This document shows positions 44,911-61,734 of a stretch of 64,000 bases of DNA, one piece after another. The number at the start of each line of letters is the position of its first letter. Position 1 is the stretch's first letter. Made by a program: the position numbers and the translations under genes. Below the pieces are notes generated by a model that made no database searches, was not told the origin of the DNA, and saw only the letters and a list, made by a program, of their open reading frames with translations. This DNA is from Blastobasis lacticolella (Eukaryota; Arthropoda; Insecta; Lepidoptera; Blastobasidae), in assembly GCA_905147135.1 (NCBI GenBank), contig LR990046.1, positions 13,794,501-13,858,500 on the forward strand, given 5' to 3'.

Positions 44911-45027
44911 TATAAAAGGACCGACCGCTGCACACAATTTATATGTACTTATATCATATATCAATACCACAGTGCACATGAATACATTTGGCACAAACTA
45001 TGATTACGAATGGAGATTAACCCGCAG
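44911..45027 (+). promoter_or_regulatory. Candidate TATA promoter with a short first exon
   Basis: TATAAAAG at 44911-44918 is followed by an ATG at 44978. A 50-nt open stretch (MNTFGTNYDYEWRLTR, phase 2) ends at CGCAG|GTAAGG, a strong donor site. No second exon could be identified downstream. The short exon echoes the cluster genes, but it does not encode a signal peptide. Confidence 0.3.
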
Positions 45028-45479
45028 GTAAGGCTATTTTACGTCTTAACCAAAAACAACCTTAAAATAGATTTTATTCAAAGTTCACGTAGTATACCTA
45101 ATTAGTTGCCTGAAATGGTTAGCATTTTTGCGTGTGGAGCAATTTAAACACCGTAATCGCGTGCGCGCTACGGTAATTTACGACACAATGACGGTTTACA
45201 TTAAAATAAATATTAATAAACAAAATGTTTACTTCCTCCCTTCTGCTACAAGAAATCAGCCTTACCTGGAAACAAAAAAAGGGCAATTAGAATATTTATT
45301 CTAATAAACTTACATACATACACATACTCACGCCCGTATCTCATAGGAGAGACTATCGAGTGCCTCAAACTATGATCGTGACATACTTCAATATAAGTTG
45401 TGCAGCATGCAACAACACACTGTCAACGTTCTAAACAAGTTACGTGTACCTATGCTTTTGCTACTTCATGACCTGTTCC

Positions 45480-45606
45480 CTAAGGCGCGGTCCTAATTGG
45501 CAGCGGTCGTGCGACCATGGTCGTATGACGTACGTCGCCCGACCACAAAACCGCCCGTTGCGCGACCATGGTCGTACGACCGTTGCCAATTAGGACAGCG
45601 CCTTAG
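45480..45606. mobile_element. Palindromic MITE, complete copy
   Basis: Terminal inverted repeats of about 40 bp begin CTAAGGCGC(G/T)GTCCTAATTGG at both ends. The centre includes AAAACCGCCCG. The whole 127-bp element is nearly a palindrome. A degenerate relative is at 6407-6512. Confidence 0.8.
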
Positions 45607-48680
<3,074 letters not shown>

Positions 48681-48816
48681 TAATCATATAAAGGTAACCT
48701 GTGTAGGTACCTGCCCTATATTAACAAAGTAAGAACTCAACGAACTTCATGTTGTGGGAATCAAGTCATCAGGCATTTTATAGCGGACGAGGCGGTTACG
48801 GAGTTGTTTCAGCGTA

Positions 48817-48950
48817 TGTTGTAGTTTTTTATACCACTAAGGTGGCAAACAAGCTTACTGCCTGCCTGATGGTAAGCAGTCACCACAGCCTTTGCAACAC
48901 AGACGTTTGCAATACCAGGGGCATCACCCACGCGTTGCTGACCCCGTAAA
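48817..48950 (+). repeat. CATCAGG/GCCTGCCTGATGG-type repeat
   Basis: ATACCACTAAGGTGGCAAACAAGC then GCCTGCCTGATGGTAAGCAGTCACC. A close copy is at 53240-53300, and an inverted fragment is at 17158-17198. Confidence 0.65.
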
Positions 48951-50204
48951 CCCTTTCTTTAAGAACTTCAGGTTGTACTGTCCATGGAAAACCTAGTAGT
49001 GCGGAATTTCGTACATAGAATACTCAGTATTCTAGTAGGCGATTACGTTACGGTTGCCGATCAGTTTCCGTTCCGTTTTGGTCATCACCAACACATTAGT
49101 TATCAGGAGCATAAGTAATAAGTGAGAGAAGTGACGTCAGGTGTGGTAAAATTCGTTGTCTTCAAAAACGTCTCCACATGAAACAAGTAAACTATATAGC
49201 AAATTTTAAATTAACATTTCCACTCTATCATCGACGCACCCACATATTTTTAATTAATTTAATACGGCAGACAAACAGACAAGCAAGCCACGTGGAAATT
49301 TCCAATAAGTATAAAGCGCCTGAGTGATTAATCGTAGCAGTATTTTACGCTGTACTCGGTGTTTTCCGGCAAATACCGCGCAGCCTAAGTTGTAATGCTT
49401 GTAATGTACTGCTTACATTACTGGTACAAAATGCTTCTTATTAAGCCGCTTTACGCTCGGACAAAGACCGACATGACAAGCGACCTTGCCGGTCTCTTAC
49501 TTCTTGGACGAAAGGAATATTATTGGCCATTTGTGGAAGAAATACTGTAGGTACGCGTAAAAGGGCGCCAAGACGCCGCCGGTTCTGATTTTATCCTGAT
49601 ACAGGAAATTACTTTGAGTAATAAAGAGATTTTAGTAATACTTAAAACGAAAGTCATATTTTTGACTGATATCTAAATAAAAAATAATTGGCGGCAAAAA
49701 TAGATAAGGTGGTGGTTCTCGCCCAGGCGGACTCTTTAGGCTTGACAGAGTCCTACCACCTGATAACGGAGGAGATATATCTAACATTCAATTTCCGATT
49801 AGAAATATTTGTAGCTAGGTACGACTTCAGAGGTAGGATTTCCTTTCTACCTCTTTTACCTAGGCTGTCCCACTGTTGGGTAAAGGTCTACCCTAACTTC
49901 CACCTCTTAGATTAGTTAAAGTTTATATTTTGTGAACTCAAATATTATACACGTATATTCACTGCTCTAAAGCGTTAGGTGTTGTCTAAACTCCACGATA
50001 TAAACACCATTTTATTTTAATCTCGTAGCCCGTAATAAATTCTCATCAATCCAGCTTTCCCCGAGAGCATTTTATATCTATTCTTTCAATAAGCATAAAA
50101 ACTAAATTGGAATTTCAAATACGAAAAGCAATTGACCAACACGATCTATCGATTGAGGTATGATACCTAAGTAACTTGTTGTCATCATTGTAATAGATAT
50201 AGGT
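48951..50204. other. Intergenic, no gene seen
   Basis: A stretch at 49690-49915 ending in CCCACTGTTGGGTAAAGG looks like part of another dispersed element. Its 75-codon open frame is not supported. Confidence 0.35.
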
Positions 50205-50472
50205 ATCATCATCATCATCATCACAGCACATAACAGTCACTGCAGGATTTAAAGCCTCTCCCACAAAAGGGGAGGTTATTGCCATAATTTCAATGCTTGG
50301 CAGGCGGGTTGCAGATAGTAGTGCTATAAATATAACAATGGAAAACGCTGCTGCCCATTTTCCAGCCTACGGAGACTAGATCTTTTGCCTCGAAAACATT
50401 AGTCGAATTGTACGACACCCACGAGTGTAAGAGGTTGGTGCTATTCTACTCTGCCGGACACCGCACAGCCAT
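50205..50472 (+). repeat. Dispersed repeat, ~265 bp family, copy 4
   Basis: An (ATC)n head at 50208-50222, then the shared body ending CACCGCACAGCC. Confidence 0.75.
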
Positions 50473-52232
50473 AGGTATCATATTTACCCTGAGGTTATCC
50501 ATCCAAGAATTTTCGCCCCGTCCGCTCCCGCGACGAGAGGCCTCGGCGAATGAGCCACTCGAGCTGTTTGCTCAGCTGCCTTCGTTATGCAAATAACTTA
50601 ATATAGGTAATCCTTGGTATAATAACCTAAACAAAGTATAGCGAGAGATATATTCGTACGATTTATTTTCTTGACAAAATTACCGAAATAAATAATAATG
50701 CTATGCCGTCCACTGAATCGAAATACATTTCAGAGATTTCTTGCTTTGTTGTATGGGTTCCTTATAGAACTACGTGCACTGCAATCGGATTACATCAGCA
50801 TTTTCAAAGCATTTGGTATACCAACGCTACGTCCCACCATATACATGACATCAGCATTTTTAAAGTATTCGGTATACCTAGGTATACCAACGCTCTGTCC
50901 CACCATATGCGCGCGTGCACATATGCGAGCGTGCACATAGGCAATGTTAAGGTCCGCTACCCTTCAGCAGCCCGCTCTCATAGTATGTAAAAGTACGAAC
51001 TTAACTCCGTCGTCCTCCGTGCTCGATTCAGATGCAGGGGACACGCAGAAAACAAGTATGCTATAAGTATTATGTTTATGAGCCGCTTCAGCTGGCCTAG
51101 TGGCAACGTACCTGCGATTAGGTACGCATTTTTGTTACACATGATTAGTTCTAAATGTATGAGATTTGTAAATAAGTTACGGGCGAAAGTTGCCGCATTC
51201 CAACAGGTCTACGCTACCTACAACTACCTAACACAAAAAAATATATTTCAGTTTTCATATCGCACCTACACAGGTATAATTAGAAAATTTAAACCTTAAG
51301 CTGGATTAAATTACCGCTCTGTAATAAAATAATAGCTGCTCGACTAACAACCGTCTATAGGTATCGAGTTAATTAGGAAAATAACCGATTTCTGCTACAA
51401 TTTACAACCGCGATCGTTGGTCGGACGTTGGGCAACTGGATAGTTGATTGCCTAGATACTTGGCTGGGTTTGTAATCGAATTGCCTACATTTAGCCTGAA
51501 ATGAAACTAATAGGAAACATACTTCTAACTTCTTCCTCAAGTACTTATCATTAATTATTCGGTTTCGACGAACGTGAAAATTCTTCAAACTTCTATACGA
51601 AGATTACAAAGTAGTATAGTACCTACATACATACAAAATTTAAATACTACGTCGTCGTATTAAAAATGTGTTGAATGTTATGTAATATTTAAGTACTTAC
51701 CACTAAACACAATGTCAATCAATCATCAATTACAATAGCGTAAGTAAGGCTCGGAGGCATGGCTAACATTATGATGGTAGTGTTGAAATACATTTTTTTT
51801 CAATGTTTTTAAGTAGATATATTAGGATATATTAGTATTCCTTATACTTAATAATAAAGGAAACAACGTCACCTATATTATATTTGGAGGACAATATAAC
51901 TTAATATGTAGGTAGGTAATTAGTTTTCCATTTAAAACAAATAACGCAATTCACTCTATAATAATTAATACCAGAGACATAACGTACAACATAGTCTTCC
52001 TAATCCGGCTTAAGTTTTCCAATAATATGGCATAGCTGTATTTCTAGTAGGCACTTCCTGAATTCCTTGTCTTGGGGTGATTCTACTCGATGTAACGTAT
52101 ACTTAGGTACTTACTGCGTGTTTTTGCTTAATTATATCAACCACGTACAGAAGACACTACAGTATATAATTACCTACTTAAATGAAACCCTGTTAAACTG
52201 TGTAACAAATAAATTAATCCGATTATAATTTA
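50473..52232. other. Intergenic, no gene seen
   Basis: A partly duplicated stretch (GACATCAGCATTTT... GGTATACC(A/T)A.., near 50795-50905) is present. I see no supported gene. Confidence 0.35.
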
Positions 52233-52444
52233 CTAGTGGACCCGGCGCGACTTCGTTCGCGTATCCCTACTTTATACATACCTACCCTTTATTTCCTTGC
52301 TTATAAAACTTCGTCTTGAATTTATTGTTGAAAGCTGCATTAATCCGATGCTTAGTTTGAAAAATCTAAGCGTATACATAGGGACAGAAGGCGGGAAGCG
52401 ACTTTGTTTAATGTTTGAATGGACTTATTACAACTATGTATAGA
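52233..52444 (+). mobile_element. GACCCGGC-type element without minisatellite
   Basis: CTAGTGGACCCGGCGCGACTTCGTTCGCG head. Its body has no tandem array (TTGAATTTATTGTTGAAAGC..GACAGAAGGCGGGAAGCGAC). The related body alone appears at 58567-58725 and 32365-32695. Confidence 0.65.
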
Positions 52445-53756
52445 AGTGAACAATGACAACCTGTCATGCGTACGTTACTATTCCTCCATTACATCATATT
52501 CGAAACAGGATCCGTTATGTTTGTTTTAAACTCGGGAAACCAACAAAACATATCGAAAAGGTAGGTACGTTGCGTGTAAGTCCCGTCTAATATAATAATA
52601 GGATCAGATATATCTAGCAATTTTAGAAAAGTTTTTAGACTATATTGTAATCTAGAGTAGAATAACAGTATATACGTAGATTTGTCCTACAGATAACCGC
52701 TAAACCTATCCAAACATTAATCGGCTCTCGAGACGGTTCAACCAGTCTCAGGATTTTAGCGGAAGACCTTGGTCAACATCGCCTCATATGGTAACAAAAA
52801 ATAATTATCAAATCAATATCAGTGTTTCCTTTGGACTATGACATGGGATCGTTCAAGAGGTATATTAGATATCTCTTCAGAAGCGGGCAACGCATTAGTG
52901 ACTCCCCTGGTGTTGCTGATGTCCATAGGCGGCGGTGACCACTTTCCATCAGGTGGCCCGCTTGCCTGTTTGTCTGCCGTATAACATAAAAAAAAATATC
53001 GGCGTAACTCACATCACTTTCAAGAACCAAAAATTACTTCAACAAAAATATAGAGTCACCTCCTTCATCATTTATTTTAAGTAAGTATATTTTATCTACA
53101 CTGACATTTTGTATAAATAAATAATCCTCAGGTGAAAAAAAAACCACGCAAGTATTTAAAAACCAAACTCGAAATATTAAGTTGGTCGTTTTATTTCACA
53201 ATATTATGACAGCAGTACTTATGTTGGTATTATTTTTATACCACTAAGGTGGCGAACAAGCTTACGGCCTGCCTGATGGTAAGCAGTCACAGCAGCCTAT
53301 GGATTTAAAGTCGTACATAATCTACAGTTGAAAAGTCGCTCCGAGAAACGTCAATCTAACCGCCGCTAGACATAAATACGCCACCAGTTGATTATATCAC
53401 CATAATGAAAAGACACAGCAACCTAATAGAAGGAAATCATAATAGAGACATGAAGGTGCATATATTCATAAGTCCATAGCAATTATGCATGTGAGCACAC
53501 ACAGTAACTGCGCGGCGGCACGCACTTGCTTTCGACATAATTGGACGCGAAATGAAAGTCCTACGCTGAAAATTAAAGTTGCCGATGAAAAACCACCTTA
53601 TACGCTTAGGGATAAGAGAGTTATGTCTGAAAAAGCATGATAGTATTAGCATTTTCCTTCATCATGATAATTTTCCTTACTATCACATCACATCACACAT
53701 TACCAAAACAGTCCGCTGCTGGACGGACCCTCCTCCACCTCCAAGGCCCTTCATTT

Positions 53757-54120
53757 GTTTTTATGACATACGATAGGCAAACAGGCAAGCGGGCCACCTG
53801 ATGGGGAGTAGCCACCACTGCCTATAGACATTAGCAACACCAAGAGTATCGCCAATGCGTTGCCCACCTCTATAACACGTTGCTCCGGCAGCAAAAAGGC
53901 AAAAGCCACTCCACTGCCAAAGCCACGGTTCCCCAAATCCCAACCCCATGGAAACCTTACTCAAAGGCAGAAACACAATACTATTTAAAACAGTATTATT
54001 TAGCTGCGATATTCTGTAAGGTGGAGGTACTTCCCCAGTCGGGCGGCTCCAATTCGAACGAGATACCCCGCTATGCCCTACCTCTCTTCGTTCTTCCTCT
54101 CTTCATTAAAACGCTACCCC
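53757..54120 (+). repeat. Dispersed lepidopteran repeat, longer copy
   Basis: CAGGCAAGCGGGCCACCTGATGGGG head, ACACCAAGAGTATCGCCAATGCG, then the body shared with 15829-16115. Confidence 0.65.
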
Positions 54121-55235
54121 AAATTTTCTGGTCCACGACGGTCCTAGCTGGTTAGCGTATTTAGTCTATTTACTTTTATTCATTAGTCGCCTTTTACGAT
54201 ACCCATAAGCCGAAGGTTGCTGCAATATTCTACTCTAACTATCCTTACAATGTTTTCCTAAAGTACCCATAATTTTTACCTATGAATATATCACCTAATA
54301 TTTTCACGTCGAGGATTCTATTCAAACATTCTGCGTATTTCATTTATTAGCATCTACCTATCATATATCAATTTGTCAGATAAAACAATATTACGAGTGC
54401 AGTAATAACGCGTCAGCTTTCATCTGCTACCTCTCTACAAGTTGCTAGTAGATAACAATTATGCCATGGAGACACTTCAGGGTATTTCGGTAAACAAATA
54501 TACACTTTTAGTTACCACTAAAAGCTTGTAATAAACATGAATATTCTAACAAGAATAACACGTGTAGTATCTAAAACGAATCTTTAGTAGCTAGTACCAA
54601 AATTTATGAACTTGAACAAACTAGCAAAATAAGGACATAAAAATTAATACGGTAACCCTACCATAATTTAACTGATCATTGAATTTAAAATGGCTAATTA
54701 TAAACGTGGAATCTAACCCATCTATTTATAATCGACAATTCATTTGCACAGTAGTAAAATCAACATAACAGGCCGACGCTGAGTGTGTACTTGGTAAATA
54801 AGACAGCTCTCTGCATCAGAATATTAAAGTTTAAACGGCCCGGCAGCCAGCGGGAGGCTTGCGACGCCATTTTCCAATATTTAACTAGATTTGTTGACGC
54901 GACCTTGCGCAAAACTCTGCTGGAATCTGCAGCGTAGTTTATCACTCTACGCGAGCAGGGTTTTAGAAGGTCGTAACTGCCACTATTTGGACCTATTCGC
55001 TTTTGAATTTAACACCTAATGGGTAATGTACCATTATAAATTGATGAAATAGGACAAAATAAACGCAATACCTGGGTATAGCAAAATGCGTCTTCGTACT
55101 CGTCTATCAAGTAGAACTCTATCAAGCCTGACGAGCCTCCTGGGTGAGTAACATTGCCTTCTCTATTTCCGCCTTATCTATTTGAGATTAGTAGTAAAAT
55201 ACATCATTTAAAAGTGGAACTTTGCAATTTTTATT
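54121..55235. other. Intergenic, no gene seen
   Basis: A GC-rich patch at 54830-54960 has no clear function. Otherwise AT-rich. Confidence 0.35.
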
Positions 55236-55362
55236 ACCAGTTTTTCGGGGTAGACTGGTAGATAAAGCTACAAAGCTTTAAGTCCACCTTTGTACTATTT
55301 TGTGCATAAAGTATTAAATAAATAAATAAATATACTTTTTTCTAAATAAATAAATAAATAAA
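55236..55362 (+). mobile_element. LINE 3' end with AAAT tail
   Basis: GTACTATTTTGTGCATAAAGTATTAAATAAATAAATAAATA and a second AAAT run are typical of jockey/CR1-group 3' ends. No coding part is seen upstream. Confidence 0.55.
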
Positions 55363-57852
55363 AAGCTCTGCGCAACATTGACACGCCCCTTTTGAACTTT
55401 GCTTATGTGCCACATATAGGGAAATAGTTTAATTATTATGAAAGACAATAATCTTCTACGTTACTAACACTAATAAATGCTCCGGATAAAGAGAAAATTA
55501 ATTTAAATTCACGCTTTTGTCACGCATGTAGCAAAATTAACAGAGCATACGATGTTATTCAAATTGTTGGGTATTTATGCTCTCACGACTGCTTATTGCG
55601 TTTAAACATGCATAATATTACTATTATTATGTTTTAAGATAATTTAAATATGTTATACAAATGGGCTTGAAGCATGGACAACAGAAGTTACTAGTGTTTT
55701 GTTTACTTTGGGGCTGTGGGAATTTTTCCAAGCATATTTATTAATTGCAGGCTACCATGGATTTATACCTTACTTAGTACTACATTCATAATTAAAATTT
55801 TATATGAATTTGACAAATTTATTGACTTATTTAAGGTTTAGAACGGAAACGATATCAAATTCACGTAATTTTTTTTTTCTCCTGTACTAGCGCGACGCGC
55901 GGTGATTTTTTGGACCATTTTGAGTTTGAGATTTTGCCTCCTACACAAGAGATATGAAATGCTAAGGTTAGTGACCTCATAAGACCCCATTAGATAGCAA
56001 AAATATTAGGCTTCCTATCACCATGTATGTAATACCATAAAACCTATCGGGTACTTCCCGTAGATCATGAGATTTAGCAAGAAACAAAGTTACAACACAC
56101 GTACCTATATAATCTAAAAGGAAATAAATCCGAGAAATAGGACAATAAATTAGAAAGTAAGTAATTGCAATTTGCGGTTGCTAAACTGCATTTTTCATAC
56201 AATATTTCAAGAAAAGTTGTTTTTCCAACCGTAAATTAATTTACTTATCTGAGCAAACGGAACAGATTTGGATGAAATTTCTCACTTAGGTAGGTACCTA
56301 AGTATATATTTTTAGTTCAGAAACTTCAAGGCGCTAGTCCAACTCGTAGTTGGACGATTTTTATTTAATATTGACATGTTAATGTCCATATAACTGAGGT
56401 CATTCAAATGATTGCGGAAATACCTACGTTTCAAGCACGCAACAGTATATTGGTTACTCGCTTTGACGCAATCCATTACATGTCATCATCATCAGCTTGA
56501 ATCTCTTCCAAAATAGTGAAGGGTTCTGCCGTGATTCCTACAGTTGGAGATGGCAGCAGACAACCATGCAAACTAACGTTGTTTTCTGGTCTAAGCTAGC
56601 CCGAGTAAATAACTACTTATGTAATGCTTCGTTTGCATGTTCCTAATTTACTATAAAATGCTTGAAAACTACGTACTTCATACTACAAGAAGGTAGTAGA
56701 ACCACATAATAAAATATTACGTACCTACAAGCAAAACGTTGTCACTTAAAGTTACGCATTTAATAACACATACGTAATGTATACGACCGTTTGACAACGG
56801 AGGCTTTTATAGTAAGGACTTGGAAACGTCAGTAGTAACCTCTTCATTCGAAAGTGTAAAACTACATCATCATCAGCCCTAGTCCCGTGCTGGACATAAG
56901 CTTGCCGCATCCAGCATCCACCCGCATCATTTGGCCGGGGGGCGTCCTACGCTACGTAGTGTCAGTGGGATGGCCATATCTGCCGACGAACCGTCTACCG
57001 CTGGGGTAAACGAGTTCTTGAGTGGAGACCGCGACTCGGCAAGCGTAGTGTAGGAAAACTACTTATTGAACTGTATTTATTAGCTTTGTTTCTGTCTACA
57101 GACTGTCCAGCACTGGGAGGTAGTTAGCACCCGCCACCGCTAATGATATCAAATCAGCTGAGCATACAAATTACAGCCTTCCGCCGTCATGCAAGCGCCG
57201 TGTGATTTTTCCTCCGCCATTGGCATTGAACATGAACACGGTTTTTGTCGTCGTTTATAGCGTATTTTGTGCTATTTCGACGTGTAAATGGTTAGAGTTA
57301 TTCACAATTGCTTTTTGTTTGTTTAGTGAATGTTTATCACAATTTTTGTCTTAGCTTATAGACTATCTTACAAATTTCACAAACTTATTACAATATATCT
57401 AGTTAGTATAATAATTCTACATAGTCGCCATCAACATAACCTTTAATGTTTGGACTAAATAAATGATTGTATAATATTATTACACGAAACCAAAGTAACG
57501 AAGTACCTTCCTACGACATAAAAAAAATATTTAATAAATATCGCACACAATAACTTGACCTTTACCACTAGCTACGTAACTTGGAATAAAAGTTGTACGA
57601 AAATGGTGTCTCAACAAGTAAATTTACTTTACTTATTATTTTATTGTCAACAAAAAGGCTTTGAAAGGATCAAATTCAAAGAAAACTTCAAACAAAGAGC
57701 TACCACCCTCCATCCCTGAAAGCTCCAAGTCCGTTTAAGAGATCAAAATGCCTGCCTTGTTTAGTATAAAAAGGTACTTATTTATGTCAATTACGCTAAC
57801 TAGAGTAGTACGAAGCCAGTCTATTTAATTACCTGTCTTTATTACGAATAGT
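55363..57852. other. Intergenic with short repeat pieces
   Basis: TGTTTACTTTGGGGCT at 55700 and 61142 marks a shared short repeat. CATCATCATCAGCCCTAGTCCCG..GGACATAAGC at 56868-56960 is another. No gene. Confidence 0.35.
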
Positions 57853-58200
57853 AAGGAGTATCGGTGGCCGAGTGGTTAAGGTATCCGACTCGGAAGCGAG
57901 AGGTACCGGGCTCGAAGCCCACTGCGGCCATATATCAATGACTCTTTTCTGAGTTACGTATATTAGTTGAATGCTAACCGATGCTCTTACGGTAAGGGAA
58001 AACATCGTGATGAAACCTGCACATTCAGGCGACTGAATGTGTAACGGTAATCCAATCTGGTCAAGTTCCTCTGGTACCAGGGTCACGGAGGTAAGGTGAC
58101 AGTCCCTCCACTGTAATTATCTGATCTGGCAAATTCTGGATCATGGTCAAGGCAGACCCCGGGCCCTCGTGAGCGAGAGCACAACGGGGAACATTAACAA
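57853..58200 (+). mobile_element. tRNA-headed SINE, best copy
   Basis: It starts AAGGAGTATCGGTGGCCGAGTGGTTAAGG (A-box) and has GGGCTCGAAGCCC (B-box), like a serine-type tRNA head. The body carries GAATGTGCAGGTTTCATCACG on the complementary strand. It ends GGGAACATTAA. About 345 bp. Confidence 0.75.
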
Positions 58201-58566
58201 TATGATTATTTTAACGATTAGTAAAACCTTATTAGAGTGCAAAAATACTATTATAAACCTAAATAAACAAAATTAGCATCTTGAGTCACATAAACGCTGG
58301 TCACTGTCGTTATCGCCGTGCGTAAGCCGATCCTCTGAATACAGAATCTAGGACAAGGCCTACAATTCAATAATAAACAAAACCTAAGTGCTCTCAACTC
58401 AGTGCAAAATAAAGTTGCCATATAAATTATCCTTCTCAGTTAACAGTGCGACAATCATAATAATTCAAATTGGGCAAATAAACGTGAATTACCTGTCCTA
58501 TAGCTGAACTCTATGTAGAGTGGGTACTTTTTAAGTCCACAAATAGTAAATTTTAGTTTTTTAAGT

Positions 58567-58725
58567 ACCTACTTCACCTCTACCTACCCTTTTCTCTTGA
58601 ACCTTCACATCTATTGTTGAAAAACGCATTGAATTCCTTTGCATAGTTTAAAAGATCTAAGCGTACATAGATACAGACGGCGGGATCCGATTTTATTTTA
58701 TACAATGTTTAGAGAGTACCTTCCT
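58567..58725 (+). repeat. GACCCGGC-type element body fragment
   Basis: CACCTCTACCTACCCTTTTC..TCTATTGTTGAAAAACGCATTG..CAGACGGCGGGATCCGATTTTATTTTATAC. Confidence 0.5.
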
Positions 58726-59268
58726 TATTTGTAATGCCAAGGTACAGATTGCGTGCAAAGGGGATCAGCACGAGCACACACTAAACACGGACTAATTGCC
58801 CCCCGCCGCCCAATCGACCGTGAAACTGAAAGTAAATAACACACCGAGCGAAATAAGCACGTACCTTGCTCTTGTGAGAGTGAAATGTCTGCCTTTTATA
58901 TTGAATGGCATTAACAGTCGATAATATAGCGCTGGATTAATAATAAAGATCGTTAGGTCGAAGTTGATCGACGAAACGACCGAACAAATAGAGTGCGGAA
59001 CGAGGCGAAATAGGTGTCTGTACGTGTCGGTATCTGGAAAGAGGTCCTGCCGGAGGCCTAACGAGTGATGGATTGACGTCATTGTGTCGGATGCCAGAGC
59101 CAACGTCTTACGAGGATGCTGAAGACCAGGCGATGTGAAGTAGGAAGCGGAACCCCGAGGAAGCCTTGCCTAACCGCGACAACGACCAGAAAACATAATG
59201 ATGAGTAAAGATCAACAAAATATTGCAAAATATTGAACCACGCCCACTAGCAAACCACAGAGGTCAAT

Positions 59269-59427
59269 ATGGCTAGAGGCGTCGTCGAGTCGGTGAATAT
59301 TGAAAGTTACCAAGCCATAGCAACTAAGCTCCCGTCAGGCCGTGACACGCCGCTAATAAGCAATAACTTTGGCGGTTTGGTGTTGCGCAACCCGCGAGAG
59401 GGCATTCGGGCTAACGTGAGAAAGTGA
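59269..59427 (+). CDS. Doubtful 52-codon open frame in a GC-richer patch
   Basis: ATG at 59269 to TGA at 59425-59427, starting MARGVVESVNIESYQAIATK. The surrounding 58.8-59.5 kb is GC-richer than its flanks. No TATA, splice or polyadenylation support and no known family. It may be chance or part of an untranslated leader. Confidence 0.15.
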   Translation: MARGVVESVNIESYQAIATKLPSGRDTPLISNNFGGLVLRNPREGIRANVRK

Positions 59428-61734
59428 AAGTGCTATTTCAGACTATATGCGGGGAATTCTATCATCTGCCAATTTGGTTGCCAAATCAGGGGGCGGATGG
59501 AGCTAGCGAACTATACTGTGTTCGTCGCTGGATGAATCATATTTTGTTTGACTTGTCCTGTAAACTGTGGGATTTTCTTTAAAACACTCTTTAATCTTTT
59601 CTTATTGGTAGTACATGAAGTAAGATTGTAGCGTTCTTCTGAATAAAGATAATGTCGTCCTATTGGATATATCCATATGCCATATATGGTATATGGTACT
59701 TATAGTAGCAGAGTTTCAGATACAATGCAAATGGAGTTGAAGTACTTATTTTATAATTCTGATGTCAATATTTTGTTTGTGACTTTGTAGCTGCATGTTC
59801 CAAAGTTATGGAATTATAATTCTCCGATTTTCACAAGCAGAAATCAAGAACAGAAATTCTAGAATAGTTTACAATTTGTGTGGTCCTGAGTAAGCAGGAA
59901 ATCTTTCTCTACAAATGTACCCTACTTATAATAAGCTAAATTTGTCTTTTATGGATTATTAAGAACGTAAATAGATATAACAGCCAGTTACGTAGACAAT
60001 TTTAAAAAGTTGTTATCCGTTTCCTCCGAAATTTGGTCCGATGAGCAGTCTAGGCGGCTGGCGACAATATATCGGTCGTTGACCGCAGCGGTAACGAGAT
60101 TACCATAATCAAAAACTAGCTCTTGCCAACGGATTTGCCCACATTAAACATATTAGTTGTTTAGCGGTGACATGTTAGATCAATCTTTATGAAATGCCAA
60201 AACAAAATTTGCATGAAACTTACACTTGTAACTTTTCCGCTCTATTAATAAACTAAGGATTAGTCATATTCAAATAATTGCATGTCTTGCCTGTTATTGA
60301 CAAGCAATTACAAGCACATAAATCTTATTTATTTAGATATTATAGGTACATAGCGTCACGCCTTTTCCCGAAAGCTATACCAGAGAGATAATGCAAGTAT
60401 CTAATATAAATAATAAGATATCCTACGTTCTCCTGCAAGTACTGAAGGTTATAGGTACAAAGGTAAACATTTTTATTTCTTCTATCTACTTACATTAAAA
60501 ACCTAACTTATTTACCTTTCTACTTTCTTCCATCCTATCTGAAAAAGTTCATTGTTCCAGCGGCCGAACCCCACCACACGGAGGCCGTCATCGTCCGTAG
60601 ATGTCCTATGTCAGATGAAGGCGTCACCGTCTGTAGATGTCCTATGTCAGGAACTTGGATTTTAATAATCGCCTCAACAAAACTGCCAATTTATTTCAAC
60701 AATCAAAACAAGTCAATAAAAACAGAAATAGAGACGCCGCCGCCTCACCCAGTTGGAAATGAATTGCATAATCTGCATCCATTTTGGCGGAGACCATTAA
60801 ATTCAAAATTAATGGCTTAACAGTTAATATCTTAGCACAATTATTATCTCGCAATATCGCAAGTTTCTAGATCGAACAGATATTTGCATGTTGCACAATG
60901 TAGGAAATGTCTGTGATTTGTACAATTTGATATTTTTAAGGCAAACTATTTAAATCCAAACCACCGCAGCCCATACAAATTGCGATGACCTGAGTGGTTT
61001 AGTTGGTTAACATTCCAGACGGAAATTGAAATGATGAATTTTAATATCTATAATAGGTCTAGGTATTGTATGTTTAATAAGTGTGTATTCAAAAAATATA
61101 TAAGTAGTTTATCAGTTTTCTGGCACCCATAACACAAGCTTTGTTTACTTTGGGGCTAGATGGCGCTGTGTGAATTGTCCAATCATATTTATTTTTTATT
61201 TATGCAATGGGCCGAAGCATCCAAACATATCTACTGCAAATGTGGTTTTAATTTAGCAGCACCGTGGACTTCCATAATTCATTCCATACAGTTTTATAAG
61301 ATAGGTAATGGATAGATGACGTTGATAACTAGTAACATTATTATTTTTTGTTTTCAGTACGGTTTTTGTTGTGTATTTCTGTAGTTTTATTGTTTGTGCT
61401 GCTCGTGTTTACCAAAATACTTTTATTAAAATTTTAATAAGGCTTCAATTTGTGTAAGACATCAAAGGAAAACGTACAAAGTTATTCAATTAACTAACAG
61501 CGATTTATGATAAAGGGAAAGCCGACTGCGCCTCCGACTTCATAAGCCGGGGGATTAAATTATGTCAGCCACTTATCGCAGTGAAGCTGTAGAATAACCG
61601 CTGACATGGATTATCTTACGTTAAGATTTATAATTAAGTACCGCCCTAGCTTTGTGGAAGTCTGGAGAAACTTAATAAGGGCAAGGTTCATTGTTAGGTA
61701 TCACAGGACATTATCGTCATCCGAGCGGTCAATC
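59428..61734. other. Intergenic, no gene seen
   Basis: A tandem-like near duplication (TAGATGTCCTATGTCAG.., 60597-60650) is present. Otherwise AT-rich spacer. Confidence 0.35.

Noticed and set aside
57853..57930. Possible functional tRNA-Ser gene
   Set aside because: The A and B boxes are present, but the arms do not form a full cloverleaf with a matched acceptor stem, and the unit continues into a SINE body found elsewhere.
58792..59103. 103-residue minus-strand frame
   Set aside because: It sits in a GC-richer patch with some hydrophobic stretches, but it has no recognisable family, splice or promoter support.
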